Assembly (NCBI GenBank): GCA_026705925.1
Contig: JAPOZT010000005.1
Location: 1-53,827, forward strand
Length of the DNA: 53,827 bases
Source of the DNA: Gemmatimonadota bacterium
GTDB taxonomy: Bacteria > JAAXHH01
Direction: 5' to 3'
The stretch's first letter is position 1, and each line of letters begins with the position of its first letter. The notes under the pieces are model-generated. The model searched no databases. It was not told the DNA's origin and was given only the letters and a program-made list of their open reading frames with translations. A program made the translations under genes and the position numbers. This document shows, piece after piece, positions 43,948 through 51,954 of the stretch.

Positions 43948-44109
43948 GCAGGTCGGTCTTCTGGCTTCCGGATCGTTCTACTCACCGCGCCTTCCCATTC
44001 CGTTCGGAACAGTGGCTCGAGCCCTTAAGGCTCATGATGCGGCTTTCGTCCCCGGTCACAGCGACGGGTCCGCGACGGATTCGCACCGTCTTCCCAACTT
44101 CTCACCTGC
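43948..44109 (-). promoter_or_regulatory. Cobalamin (B12) riboswitch aptamer
   Basis: Read on the minus strand, the closing stem P1 pairs GCAGGT (44109-44104) with ACCTGC (43953-43948). Between them lie the conserved GGTGCGAATCC, CCCGTCGCTGTGA and AAGCCAGAAGACCGACC blocks, and the GCCACTG of the B12-box region. When cobalamin binds, the downstream terminator at 43770-43798 should form and reduce BtuB synthesis. A promoter sits directly upstream. About 150 bases separate the aptamer from the terminator, longer than usual. Confidence 0.92.
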
Positions 44110-44116
44110 TTCTGTC

Positions 44117-44145
44117 ATTGTAATGCCACTGCAACGGGAGATCAA
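44117..44145 (-). promoter_or_regulatory. Promoter of the riboswitch-btuB transcript
   Basis: On the minus strand TTGATC (44145-44140), a 17-base spacer and TACAAT (44122-44117). The predicted start near 44110 falls just before the first riboswitch stem, which supports both calls. Confidence 0.6.
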
Positions 44146-44196
44146 ACGAAAAGTGTGAATTTTCTTGAGGTACCCACCGCTCCGTGACTACTTTCC

Positions 44197-44224
44197 CATG
44201 CACTGCAATTCATGCACTACAATA
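44197..44224 (+). repeat. 14-base tandem direct repeat upstream of the arginase-family gene
   Basis: CATGCACTGCAATT (44197-44210) is followed immediately by CATGCACTACAATA (44211-44224). The second copy contains TACAAT, a possible -10 box for the gene at 44269, so the repeat could be a tandem operator. Confidence 0.6.
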
Positions 44225-44268
44225 TTCGGAATGTAAAAAGAGCATAGAGTTCGAACGGGACAAACACG

Positions 44269-45099
44269 ATGATCGATAACGTGAAAGTCGGCCTGCTGGG
44301 GGTCGGTTTCGATGCGAATTCGACCTTTCGACGCGGCCCGGCCGCCGCGCCGCCCGCGATCAGGACCGCCCTCGGGTCAGAATCCGGCAATCCCTACGCC
44401 GAATCCGGCGTGCGCGTGTGGCCGAGTGACAGCGTGCTCGACCACGGCGATCTCGACGTCCCGGACGAAAAGGGCACGCGCGAACCCATCGATGTCATCG
44501 AACGCGGAGTGAGCCGGGCACTGTGTGAAACGCCGCGACTCGTCGTCCTGGGCGGTGATCATGCAGTCACCTATCCCGTAGTTCGGGCTTTCGCCGCGAA
44601 GCACGGTCGGATCAGCCTGCTGCACTTCGACGCGCACCCGGATCTGTACCCCGACTTCGAAGGCAATAGATTCTCGCACGCCTGTCCCATGGCCCGCATC
44701 CTGGAAGACGGTCTGGTCGAGCGGCTGGTCCAGGTCGGCATTCGCAGCTTCACCCCCGCGCAGCACGACGCGGCGAAGCGACACAACGTCGAGGTGATCC
44801 CCGCCTACTCCACCGGACCGGTTCCCGCGCTGGCGTTCGACACGCCGGTCTACATCTCGATGGACGTCGATGCGCTCGACCCCGGTTTCGCGCCTGGCGT
44901 CTCCCATCCCGAGCCGGGCGGACTGAGCGTGCGCCAGGTGCTCGAGATCGTTGCCGTGATGCGGGCGCCGTACGTGGTCGGCGGCGATGTGGTCGAGCTC
45001 AATCCGAGACTGGACCGAGACGGCGGGACGGCGATCGTCGCCGCGAAACTGGCCTGTGAACTACTGGGGCGCGTCATCCTCGATGGGCAGACGGAGTGA
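44269..45099 (+). CDS. Arginase/agmatinase/formiminoglutamase family ureohydrolase
   Basis: A 276-residue ureohydrolase with the binuclear manganese motifs GGDHAVTYP, HFDAHPDLYPD and SMDVDALDP in the usual order. The family hydrolyses arginine, agmatine, proclavaminate or formiminoglutamate; the sequence resembles the agmatinase/formiminoglutamase side but the substrate is not certain. The ATG at 44269 is preceded by a weak GGGACA. A 14-base tandem repeat lies in the promoter region. It is monocistronic, with a cobalamin riboswitch upstream on the other strand and a small convergent gene downstream. Confidence 0.88.
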   Translation: MIDNVKVGLLGVGFDANSTFRRGPAAAPPAIRTALGSESGNPYAESGVRVWPSDSVLDHGDLDVPDEKGTREPIDVIERGVSRALCETPRLVVLGGDHAVTYPVVRAFAAKHGRISLLHFDAHPDLYPDFEGNRFSHACPMARILEDGLVERLVQVGIRSFTPAQHDAAKRHNVEVIPAYSTGPVPALAFDTPVYISMDVDALDPGFAPGVSHPEPGGLSVRQVLEIVAVMRAPYVVGGDVVELNPRLDRDGGTAIVAAKLACELLGRVILDGQTE

Positions 45100-45164
45100 T
45101 TCTGCCGCTATCACAGTCTATGGCCTGTCATCAAAGTACGGTGAGCAGTTCTGTTTCCAATACA

Positions 45165-45332
45165 TCACTGATTAGACTGCAATATCTCCAAAATACGGCC
45201 TACCTTCTGTTCTAGTGCATCCATCCGCTTTTCGAGTCTAACAAATGAAACCGCGAGATTGGCGAGACATCCTTCAATGTGGTCGTACTGTTTTTCAAGT
45301 TTCGCGACTCGATCCTCCAGGTATAACGTCAT
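45165..45332 (-). CDS. Small coiled-coil (SlyX-like) protein, 55 residues
   Basis: A 55-residue frame, too short for most length cut-offs. It begins MTLYLEDRVAKLEKQYDHIE and has heptad-like leucine, valine and isoleucine spacing throughout (VAKLEKQ, FVRLEKRMDALEQKV, RILEILQ), giving one continuous predicted coiled coil as in SlyX. GGAG lies six bases before the ATG at 45332 on the minus strand, and the frame ends with TGA. Family role is unknown. The local DNA is lower in GC than its neighbours. Oriented toward the arginase-family gene. Confidence 0.6.
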   Translation of the reverse strand: MTLYLEDRVAKLEKQYDHIEGCLANLAVSFVRLEKRMDALEQKVGRILEILQSNQ

Positions 45333-45459
45333 GATAAACTCCGAATAGGTTCGAAATACGGGCTTAAGTGTGCCCGATTTCTAGTTCTGTTGTCAAATGT
45401 GTGGCTGTTAGACTCCAATACAACACCCTGAACTGAACATCTCCTCACACTTCCTTACC

Positions 45460-47178
45460 CTATCTCCAGCGGGCATTCAACTGCAATACCCAGCGTGTCT
45501 CGACGAGGGGAATCTTGAGCTGATCGTAACGGGTCTGGCGGGTCCGCGTGTAACGAACCAGGGTCGAAACGCCCGGAACGATCGGTCCGTACAGCAGGAT
45601 AACCCATCGCTCCCGGTGATTGGACCTGAACAGGGATGCCGAGGATTCCGGACCGGAAAAGCCGGCTAGCGTGTCCTCCGGTGCGGAAAACCCCGACAGC
45701 GTGTATTCCCACTGCGCGGTCAGGCTGAAGCGATCCCGGGACCGGTACCGCATATACAGCCGCAGATCGTGTTCGGGCTTCAGTCCGTACCGGCCGCGCC
45801 GCTCGTAGCGGGCCCGCCACTGGACCCGGGCCGGCACCCGCCATGCCACCTGGCCCTGCCAGGTATCCAGCGGGGACAATCCGGTGACCAGTCGCTCATC
45901 CTTTTCACGGCGCCACACTCCTGAGGCGATGACACCGCGCCCCATTCTGCGGCGAAATCGTATGGTGCTGCGCTGGTACAGTTCCAGGTAGGTCAACCGG
46001 GGTTCGATGCTCAATTGCAGCGTGGTCCGGCGATCCGGCCGCCAGCGCACAAGCAGGCTCTGCCACGTCCTTTCCGACTTTTCAATCAACCGGGCATCGG
46101 GCTGGTGGTGGAATGTCAGTCCGCCTTCCACGCCCTCCATGCTCCAGACCATGCCGCCCTGAACGGTTTGGTAACCCTCGCCGTCGATGGCCATTTCACC
46201 AAACAGGTTCGTACCGCCGTAGAGATAGTCCAGGTCCGCACCAACGCGCAGGCTACCTTCCGATTGCAGGACCGAGATCCCGACCAACCCACTGTTCCGG
46301 CTCCAACCCAGGCGGCCGCCTGGCTCCCATTTGCCTGAATCGGTCCGCGAAAAGATCCCCGTCAGGCTGAATCCTCGACGGTCGATCCGCATAGCCATAC
46401 CGCGCCGGGCGCCCGATGCATAGGTCGTCCGCACGGGCCGCAGGCCACGGATGCGGCGTTTCACCGACGCGCTGAGACTGGCCGTGGAGGGCCGGATCGA
46501 ATGGCTGCGCCATATCAGTCCCTGGCCGAAATCCATTTCAAAGAATCCGAGGATAAGCCTGCGGGAAGTAGCCGAACCGCCGAATTCCACGTAGCCGGAC
46601 CGCCACCTGGTTTCCCCGCCCCGGTCCCGGCGTTCGCCCCGGCCTCCCAGCTTGAACCTGTTTCCCAGCCCGATATCCGCCTGCACACCCAGGATGCCGT
46701 TTCCCGGTGCGTCGGGTCGGTCGGTGCGGTATCGTGCCAGGCGCAGGCGTCCGGTGGTCTCGAGACTGCGGTCGTCCCTCGCGCGTTCGTCCCCCGCGCG
46801 TTCGTACCCCGCCCGAACGAAGGGACTGATCCGGGATACAAGGACAGGCGTGAATCCAGGAACTTGCGCAAGCTCCCCGACATTGCCGAAGGGGCCGTGT
46901 CTTTCCCGCCAGGCCACGATCGCACCGGCGAGGGCAGGCGTGATCCACGGGAGTTGTTCCAACTCGGTACGGCCCGCCCGGTTGATATCGAGCGGGTCGC
47001 GGCGCAGCGATATCAGCAGCGCGATGTCCTCCGGATCGATATCGGCGGCTTCCCGGTCGATCAGCGCATCGATCGAATAGTCCAGATCCTGGGCCGCCCG
47101 TTCTTCAGGCAGGCACATCATCGCGACGAGGGACGCGGCCATTAGCGTGCGCCAAGTTAGTTTCATGAACAGATGCAT
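45460..47178 (-). CDS. Helix-hairpin-helix (ComEA-like) plus outer-membrane beta-barrel protein
   Basis: A 572-residue exported protein. A signal peptide (to about residue 30) is followed by a ComEA-like helix-hairpin-helix region at about residues 60-120 (DINRAGRTELEQLPWITPALAGAIVAW... in part; the usual PGIGP turn is changed to PWITP) and then about 440 residues of alternating amphipathic strands with frequent aromatic ends (LQLNARWR at the C-terminus), typical of an outer-membrane beta-barrel. Such two-part proteins occur in Bacteroidetes/Chlorobi-related genomes and are uncharacterised. The ATG at 47178 follows the upstream PorV-like stop by one base, so the two are probably translationally coupled. 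An in-frame 15-base duplication (46781-46810) lies in the linker. Confidence 0.78.
   Translation of the reverse strand: MHLFMKLTWRTLMAASLVAMMCLPEERAAQDLDYSIDALIDREAADIDPEDIALLISLRRDPLDINRAGRTELEQLPWITPALAGAIVAWRERHGPFGNVGELAQVPGFTPVLVSRISPFVRAGYERAGDERARDDRSLETTGRLRLARYRTDRPDAPGNGILGVQADIGLGNRFKLGGRGERRDRGGETRWRSGYVEFGGSATSRRLILGFFEMDFGQGLIWRSHSIRPSTASLSASVKRRIRGLRPVRTTYASGARRGMAMRIDRRGFSLTGIFSRTDSGKWEPGGRLGWSRNSGLVGISVLQSEGSLRVGADLDYLYGGTNLFGEMAIDGEGYQTVQGGMVWSMEGVEGGLTFHHQPDARLIEKSERTWQSLLVRWRPDRRTTLQLSIEPRLTYLELYQRSTIRFRRRMGRGVIASGVWRREKDERLVTGLSPLDTWQGQVAWRVPARVQWRARYERRGRYGLKPEHDLRLYMRYRSRDRFSLTAQWEYTLSGFSAPEDTLAGFSGPESSASLFRSNHRERWVILLYGPIVPGVSTLVRYTRTRQTRYDQLKIPLVETRWVLQLNARWR
46781..46810 (-). 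repeat. 15-base tandem duplication in the HhH/beta-barrel gene
   Basis: GCGCGTTCGTCCCCC (46781-46795) followed by GCGCGTTCGTACCCC (46796-46810), one mismatch. In frame; encodes the duplicated GYERA/GDERA in the linker between the HhH region and the barrel. Confidence 0.85.
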
Positions 47179-47179
47179 A

Positions 47180-47989
47180 TCAACCGAACTCCATGGTAAG
47201 GGAAAACCGGTGCGTGATGCCCAGCAGGGCGTGGGACGAGAGGGCGTAGTCCGATTTGACCCGTCCCTTGGCCAGGCCCAGGCCGACGTAGAACAGGGAC
47301 GGATCGGTGGTCAGGCCGGCCCGGATCGTAACGGACTTGGCCAGGCGAAACTCCTGGCCCACTCTCGTGGTGTAGCCATGACGGGGGTGGCGGTCGAGCT
47401 GGAAGGAAACCGTCAGCCGGTCTCCCGTCCTACTCAATCCCGCCTGGATGATGCGGGGGGTTTCCGCGGCGGGACCGGTTTCCGAGAAGCGGCCGAGGGC
47501 ATGGGCCATCGCGCCGAGACGAAGATCATAGGGGAGATCCAGGAGGATGCCCGCATCCATCGCAACGGCGGTAGCGCCATCGTAGTTTTCAATGGAAAGG
47601 CTCATTCGGCGCAGGGCGAGTCCCGCATGGAACCGACTGCCGATGGAACGTCCGTAGGAGAGACCGAAGACACTCTCCCGGTACAGCGAGCTACCCAGCC
47701 CGTGATAAAACAGGCCGATGTGCCCCAGGCCGGTCGGCGCGACGGCGGAGACGGCCACCTGGGCCAGCTCTTTCATGCCGAAGAGCCGCGTATAGTAGCT
47801 GGTCAGGGCAAATCGGCCGATCCTGGGCGTACCGCCCGGGTTCAGGAAGGAAGCTTCGGCGTCGTCCGCGACGGCCACGAAAGCGCCCGCCATACCGACG
47901 GGTCTGGCACCGGCGTAGACCGGTTCGAATGCGCTCCATGCCGTTCCTGGCGTCGCGAGTAACAATAAAAGCGGTAGAAAACGTTTCAT
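47180..47989 (-). CDS. PorV/PorQ-like outer-membrane porin
   Basis: A 269-residue outer-membrane barrel of the PorV/PorQ (FadL-related) kind, recognised from ARPVGMAGAFVAVADDAEAS and FLNPGG directly after the signal peptide, the hallmark of this group. PorV is part of type IX secretion in Bacteroidetes; PorV/PorQ-like proteins elsewhere have unknown roles. GGGAG lies five bases before the ATG at 47989; the open frame to 48001 is possible. Its stop is one base upstream of the ATG of the helix-hairpin-helix/barrel gene, so the two form a compact envelope unit. Confidence 0.78.
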   Translation of the reverse strand: MKRFLPLLLLLATPGTAWSAFEPVYAGARPVGMAGAFVAVADDAEASFLNPGGTPRIGRFALTSYYTRLFGMKELAQVAVSAVAPTGLGHIGLFYHGLGSSLYRESVFGLSYGRSIGSRFHAGLALRRMSLSIENYDGATAVAMDAGILLDLPYDLRLGAMAHALGRFSETGPAAETPRIIQAGLSRTGDRLTVSFQLDRHPRHGYTTRVGQEFRLAKSVTIRAGLTTDPSLFYVGLGLAKGRVKSDYALSSHALLGITHRFSLTMEFG

Positions 47990-48157
47990 TTTGGCTCCCA
48001 TGTGAAGATGAACTGTTGAGTGACCGCTTCAATGCGGCATATCTCAACAGTCGGAAGCCGTTTCTGAAATCTCGTTTTCTACCGCAAAAAGTCGACCCGG
48101 GGCCGTCCCACTCTCGTGTTGACAGCAACCCCCGATCCCGTATATTGAAGGTGGTGC

Positions 48158-48231
48158 GCCCCAGTAGCTCAGTCGGACAGAGCATCGGACTTCTAATCCG
48201 AGGGTCGCAGGTTCGAATCCTGCCTGGGGTA
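48158..48231 (+). tRNA. tRNA-Arg (anticodon TCT)
   Basis: A 74-base cloverleaf: acceptor GCCCCAG/CTGGGGT, D arm around AGCTCAGTCGGACAGAGC, anticodon stem TCGGA/TCCGA with loop CTTCTAA (anticodon TCT at 48192-48194), and T arm GCAGGTTCGAATCCTGC. Discriminator A; the CCA end is not encoded. Confidence 0.93.
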
Positions 48232-48383
48232 TACCAACCTCGCATCTACCCGCCGCATGCCAGACCCGGACTCAGTCGGTTCATCCTCAAAACCATGGAT
48301 CTGAGTGTCCAACCCAAGGCTAATCCCGTAACTGGAATTCACGCTGGATACAACTTGGATAGCCTGCCTCAGGAGACCCATTG

Positions 48384-49544
48384 ATGTTTAAAGTAGACCT
48401 CTCGGAAAATCGTCTCGTCCAACTTGACGAACGCAGGTTCAGCGAACTGAAATTGAATGAGCGCGAGCACCTGCAGGAATGGCTGGTGAAAACGCCCGAG
48501 GCGTTAGGTGAGGAACTCCTGATAATCCAGAAGGAATTCGATGGCTTCGAGGACACCAGGGAGCGTCTTGATCTCCTTGCCCTCGACAAGGAAGGCCGAG
48601 TGGTGGTCATCGAGAATAAACTCGACGATTCGGGCCGAGATGTCGTATGGCAGGCACTCAAGTACGTCGCCTATTGTTCCAGTTTAAAGAAAGCGGATAT
48701 CGTCGATATCTATCAGAAGTATCTCGATCGCTGGTTCAATGGCGAGAATGCGGTACCAAATCTGTGCGAATTTCTCGGTGTTGAAGATCTCGACGACTCT
48801 GTGCTGAATGCTGGTAATGACCAGAGATTGATGCTGGTCGCAGCGAACTTCCGCAAGGAGGTCACATCCACGGTTCTCTGGCTGATCGGGCACGGGATCA
48901 GAGCACAGTGTTTCAGAGTAGCACCATTTGGTTTCGGGCAGGAGCTCCTGATCGACTTGCAACAGATTATCCCCACTCCTGAAGCGGCGGATTATATGAT
49001 TGGGATGGCCGACAAGGAATCCGAGGAGAAATCCAGTCAACGAACTCAAACGTTGCGTGACGATAAGCGGCATGCGTTCTGGACGAAAACCTTGGACACA
49101 CTACGAGCCCGTGGCGTTTCCAGGTACGAGAATATCAGTCCGTCCCGCAAGTATTGGCTTTCAAGCCCTACGGGCGTGTCAGGCTGCGGGTACAATCTGA
49201 TCTTTGGATCAAAAATCGCGCGGGTGGAACTTTACCTGGGACGTACTCGAGCAGATGAGAATAAGCGTATTTTCGATCAACTCATTCAGCAAAAGCAGAA
49301 GATTGAAGGCCGGTTCGGAGCGGAACTTGATTGGCAGCGGTTAGACGGAAAGAAGGCGTGCCGTATCTGTATTCAGCACTCTTTTGATGGCTTCAACGAA
49401 GAAAACTGGCCAGTAATGATTGATTGGCTTTGCCTTTACGCCGACAAGCTGGAGGAGGCGTTCTCGGGACCACTGGATCGCTTGAACCGTGAAATGAAAT
49501 CCACGGGCGACACCGTGGGTACCGATGTGAACGTCCCCTCCTGA
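48384..49544 (+). CDS. PD-(D/E)XK nuclease-like protein with DUF4268-like C-terminus
   Basis: A 386-residue protein with two parts. Residues of about 50-100 look like a NucS/DUF91-type restriction-endonuclease fold: RLDLLALDKEGRVVVIENKL supplies the D...ExK catalytic pattern. The C-terminal third (from about 240; FWTKTLDTLRARGVSRYENI onward) resembles DUF4268. Such proteins are often found in defence or mobile contexts but the function is not established. AGGAG lies eight bases before the ATG at 48384. The gene is visibly lower in GC than the window average and sits directly downstream of a tRNA-Arg gene, both signs of possible horizontal acquisition. Confidence 0.75.
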   Translation: MFKVDLSENRLVQLDERRFSELKLNEREHLQEWLVKTPEALGEELLIIQKEFDGFEDTRERLDLLALDKEGRVVVIENKLDDSGRDVVWQALKYVAYCSSLKKADIVDIYQKYLDRWFNGENAVPNLCEFLGVEDLDDSVLNAGNDQRLMLVAANFRKEVTSTVLWLIGHGIRAQCFRVAPFGFGQELLIDLQQIIPTPEAADYMIGMADKESEEKSSQRTQTLRDDKRHAFWTKTLDTLRARGVSRYENISPSRKYWLSSPTGVSGCGYNLIFGSKIARVELYLGRTRADENKRIFDQLIQQKQKIEGRFGAELDWQRLDGKKACRICIQHSFDGFNEENWPVMIDWLCLYADKLEEAFSGPLDRLNREMKSTGDTVGTDVNVPS

Positions 49545-49556
49545 CTACGCCAAGCC

Positions 49557-50573
49557 TCACGACTCCAGCGATTCGCTGGCGGAAAACTCCCTAACTTCGC
49601 GTTTTCTGGTGTCCCGGAGAGTTACGACCCGGGTTCCGTGGATCGATTCATTGTCCGGCAGCGCCGTTACGCCCTTCTCCTTGCCGGTCTGTGCCACACT
49701 CTTCACCGACTTCAGGATATCGCTGCCCGAAACGGCCTCGTGATCGGCATCGTAATAGTCATACCAGGGCAGGCCGGCTTCGGTATAGTGTTGGGCCGTG
49801 GGCGGCTCTATCGGCGGACGCTCACCGGTTATCGCCATCCACTGGGACGAATTGGCGATGGTAACGAAACACCGGACGGGGTGCCGCTGGTCCCAGGCAT
49901 CCAGGCCGTAGTCGTCCTCGTATATCTCCTGACGCATCTTGCCGCCGGGCGCCAGGCCCATGCCTTCCTCCTGGGGGCTCTGCATCGCCATCGGCGCCAT
50001 GTCCATTTGTCCGTATACTCTGGTCCGCATCGCTTCATACCGTTCCGCCTTCATGGGATAGGCCGTTATCTGCAGGCCGCCGTGTTGCGCCGCGCCGCGC
50101 ACCTGCTCCTCGACCGTGTACCCCTTGCCCAGCGGCATGGCCACGAACTGGCGGATCACGCCTTTTTCGACGCAGTACCCATCGAGCCACGGCTGTTCGG
50201 GCAATACCAGGTAGTCCTGCGGATCGGTATTCAGATGGTTTACCCAGTGCTCGCCGGTGATGGCGCAGACCTTTCCGGTCGCGATCTTCAATGCGAAAGG
50301 ATAAGCGCTGTAACCTCCGAAGTTCAGCCACATCGCCTCGGCCTGGAACATCGGCATGATCACGCCACCCCTGCGGACCCACGCGTCCGACAGGCGATCT
50401 GCGTAGTCGTCCAGATGGCGCAGGGGGAAACAACCCAGGCCCGGGGGCAAGGAGTATTCCCTGCCGTCATCCGGAATGCGCAGCGTGCGTTGAAACGAGA
50501 TCGAACACCGGGCCTGATCGTGTACTTCCGGGCATTGGATTTCCAGCTGGTCGTGCTCAAGGTAAATCATCAT
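49557..50573 (-). CDS. Conserved uncharacterised protein partnered with an XRE regulator
   Basis: A 338-residue cytoplasmic protein that I do not recognise by function. It begins MMIYLEHDQLEIQCPEVH, has no signal peptide or membrane helix, and contains several aromatic-rich segments (PLPPGLGCFPLRH, WLDGYCVEKGVIRQF) with the look of a conserved single-domain protein of the kind often called 'hypothetical'. AAGGAG lies four bases upstream of the first ATG (50573) and seven upstream of the second (50570). It is 13 bases downstream of an XRE-family regulator on the same strand, so the pair is probably one operon with autoregulation from the regulator's promoter. Confidence 0.7.
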   Translation of the reverse strand: MMIYLEHDQLEIQCPEVHDQARCSISFQRTLRIPDDGREYSLPPGLGCFPLRHLDDYADRLSDAWVRRGGVIMPMFQAEAMWLNFGGYSAYPFALKIATGKVCAITGEHWVNHLNTDPQDYLVLPEQPWLDGYCVEKGVIRQFVAMPLGKGYTVEEQVRGAAQHGGLQITAYPMKAERYEAMRTRVYGQMDMAPMAMQSPQEEGMGLAPGGKMRQEIYEDDYGLDAWDQRHPVRCFVTIANSSQWMAITGERPPIEPPTAQHYTEAGLPWYDYYDADHEAVSGSDILKSVKSVAQTGKEKGVTALPDNESIHGTRVVTLRDTRKREVREFSASESLES

Positions 50574-50586
50574 GGTTCTCCTTTTG

Positions 50587-50940
50587 TTACCATTCACCGT
50601 CCCGCACTTCGCGAACGATCCTGAGGATGGCGTGATCGGGTGCCTCCTTCATCTTCCGGATCAGGTCCGCGAACAACTTCGGCCGTTTGCGGATGATCTC
50701 CTGGAGGTCGCTCGACACCTTGCCCGCCAGGGCCAGCAGCACGTCCTGGTCCTCGCCCAGATCCCGTGCCAGCTTCAGCGTCGTGGCCTCTGAAGGCGGC
50801 GCCACATCGCCACGCTCGATCTTGCTCAGGTAGGCCGGTTCGACCTCGATGCGCTGCGCCACCTGGCGCAGGGAGAACCGCCTGTCGTGCTTCCGCAGGT
50901 CTTCGCGGCGGGAACGGATGTGTTTGCCAAAATGTGTCAT
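50587..50940 (-). CDS. XRE-family helix-turn-helix transcriptional regulator
   Basis: A 117-residue protein with a Cro/CI-type helix-turn-helix at about residues 20-75 (FSLRQVAQRIEVEPAYLSKI followed by ERGDVAPPS), then a helical C-terminal region of about 50 residues. It heads an operon with a conserved uncharacterised protein. There is no Shine-Dalgarno sequence; a promoter with -35 TTGACA and -10 TATATA ends six bases before the ATG, and a near-palindrome covers the -10 box, so the gene is probably autoregulated and leaderless. Confidence 0.8.
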   Translation of the reverse strand: MTHFGKHIRSRREDLRKHDRRFSLRQVAQRIEVEPAYLSKIERGDVAPPSEATTLKLARDLGEDQDVLLALAGKVSSDLQEIIRKRPKLFADLIRKMKEAPDHAILRIVREVRDGEW

Positions 50941-50975
50941 GTATTATATATAGTACACATTAAGATGATTGTCAA
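50941..50975 (-). promoter_or_regulatory. XRE operon promoter with overlapping operator
   Basis: On the minus strand TTGACA (50975-50970), a 17-base spacer and TATATA (50952-50947), followed by six bases and the ATG at 50940. The 16-base near-palindrome GTACTATATATAATAC (one mismatched pair) covers the -10 box and is a likely repressor site. Predicted start is the A of the ATG. Confidence 0.65.
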
Positions 50976-51105
50976 GCCCCATTGTAAAAAAAAGTTTCAA
51001 AGAACCCCCGGGTTGTACGTATTGGTTGTTAAATAGTCTTCGAAAGCGTAGTATCGATCCATCTGGATTTTCACAAAAGAATCAATAACCAGGAGTACCA
51101 GAAAC

Positions 51106-51954
51106 ATGGGATTGTTACGAGGGTTGTTACGAAATCTGAAGATGGCGGATGGCATGCCAGCCATCCAATCCACGTCTATCCGGTCTGCCACTGTGGGGAG
51201 TGGCTGGCGTTTGCTTAACCTGACACTCGCTTCGTTGATCATTGCCGCAGGTACCACGCAAGCCCAGGAAAACGCGACTGGTTTCTACGTCGGCGCATTC
51301 TCGGGGCCTGGTGTAATGGACGTTCAAACGACCGACACCGATGGATTTTCGGGGTATGAGGGCGTCCCCGGGCAGACGTTCGATTACAACGATACCGGAT
51401 TCCCGACCGGTGTCGTGGCAGGCCGGCACTTTCACCTGGGACGTGTTCCGATCCGGTTCGAAGTGGATGGCGCCTTCGTCGGGCTTCCGTCGGCCTCGCG
51501 GCAGATGGATCCCGTCGGTATGGACGAAACGGCCACGTCGGAATTGCGTTGGGTCGGAACGGCGCGCATTGGCATTCGGAAATCACTCGGCCGAGCCGGC
51601 GTGTTCCTCGATGGCGGTGTGTCGGTTGTCGGCATATCGAATTCGTTCATCGATCTCGACCCTGGAACGGACGGCCAGATGCAGGTGGACCACGACGATT
51701 CATTCGACGATCAGTTGACGCGCGTCGGGTGGGTCGTGGGAACCGGAATCGATATGCCGGTGGCCGGCGCCTGGAACATCCGATTCGAAGGTCTGTACGT
51801 GGATACGGGAGAGACCGACCACCAGGCCCCGAACCGGCTTGACGTCAACGCGGGCGTCTGCGGACCCGCAGGTCTCCCGAGCCCTTGCCGCTATGGCATC
51901 GATCAGCGGTTCGCCCTCCTCCGCCTGATCCTCGTTCGCAGTATTGGCCGATGA
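51106..51954 (+). CDS. Outer-membrane beta-barrel protein (OmpA/opacity-like)
   Basis: A 282-residue exported protein. An unusually long N-region (about 30 residues) precedes the hydrophobic core and the cleavage region (AAGTTQAQ). The mature chain of about 220 residues alternates short strands with loops rich in Asp, Gly and Thr and resembles an eight-stranded barrel. An internal ATG may be the real start if the N-region is too long. AGGAG lies 10 bases before the ATG at 51106. Two cysteines near the C-terminus could form a disulfide. No ligand can be predicted. It lies between the XRE operon and a tRNA-Arg gene. Confidence 0.65.
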   Translation: MGLLRGLLRNLKMADGMPAIQSTSIRSATVGSGWRLLNLTLASLIIAAGTTQAQENATGFYVGAFSGPGVMDVQTTDTDGFSGYEGVPGQTFDYNDTGFPTGVVAGRHFHLGRVPIRFEVDGAFVGLPSASRQMDPVGMDETATSELRWVGTARIGIRKSLGRAGVFLDGGVSVVGISNSFIDLDPGTDGQMQVDHDDSFDDQLTRVGWVVGTGIDMPVAGAWNIRFEGLYVDTGETDHQAPNRLDVNAGVCGPAGLPSPCRYGIDQRFALLRLILVRSIGR

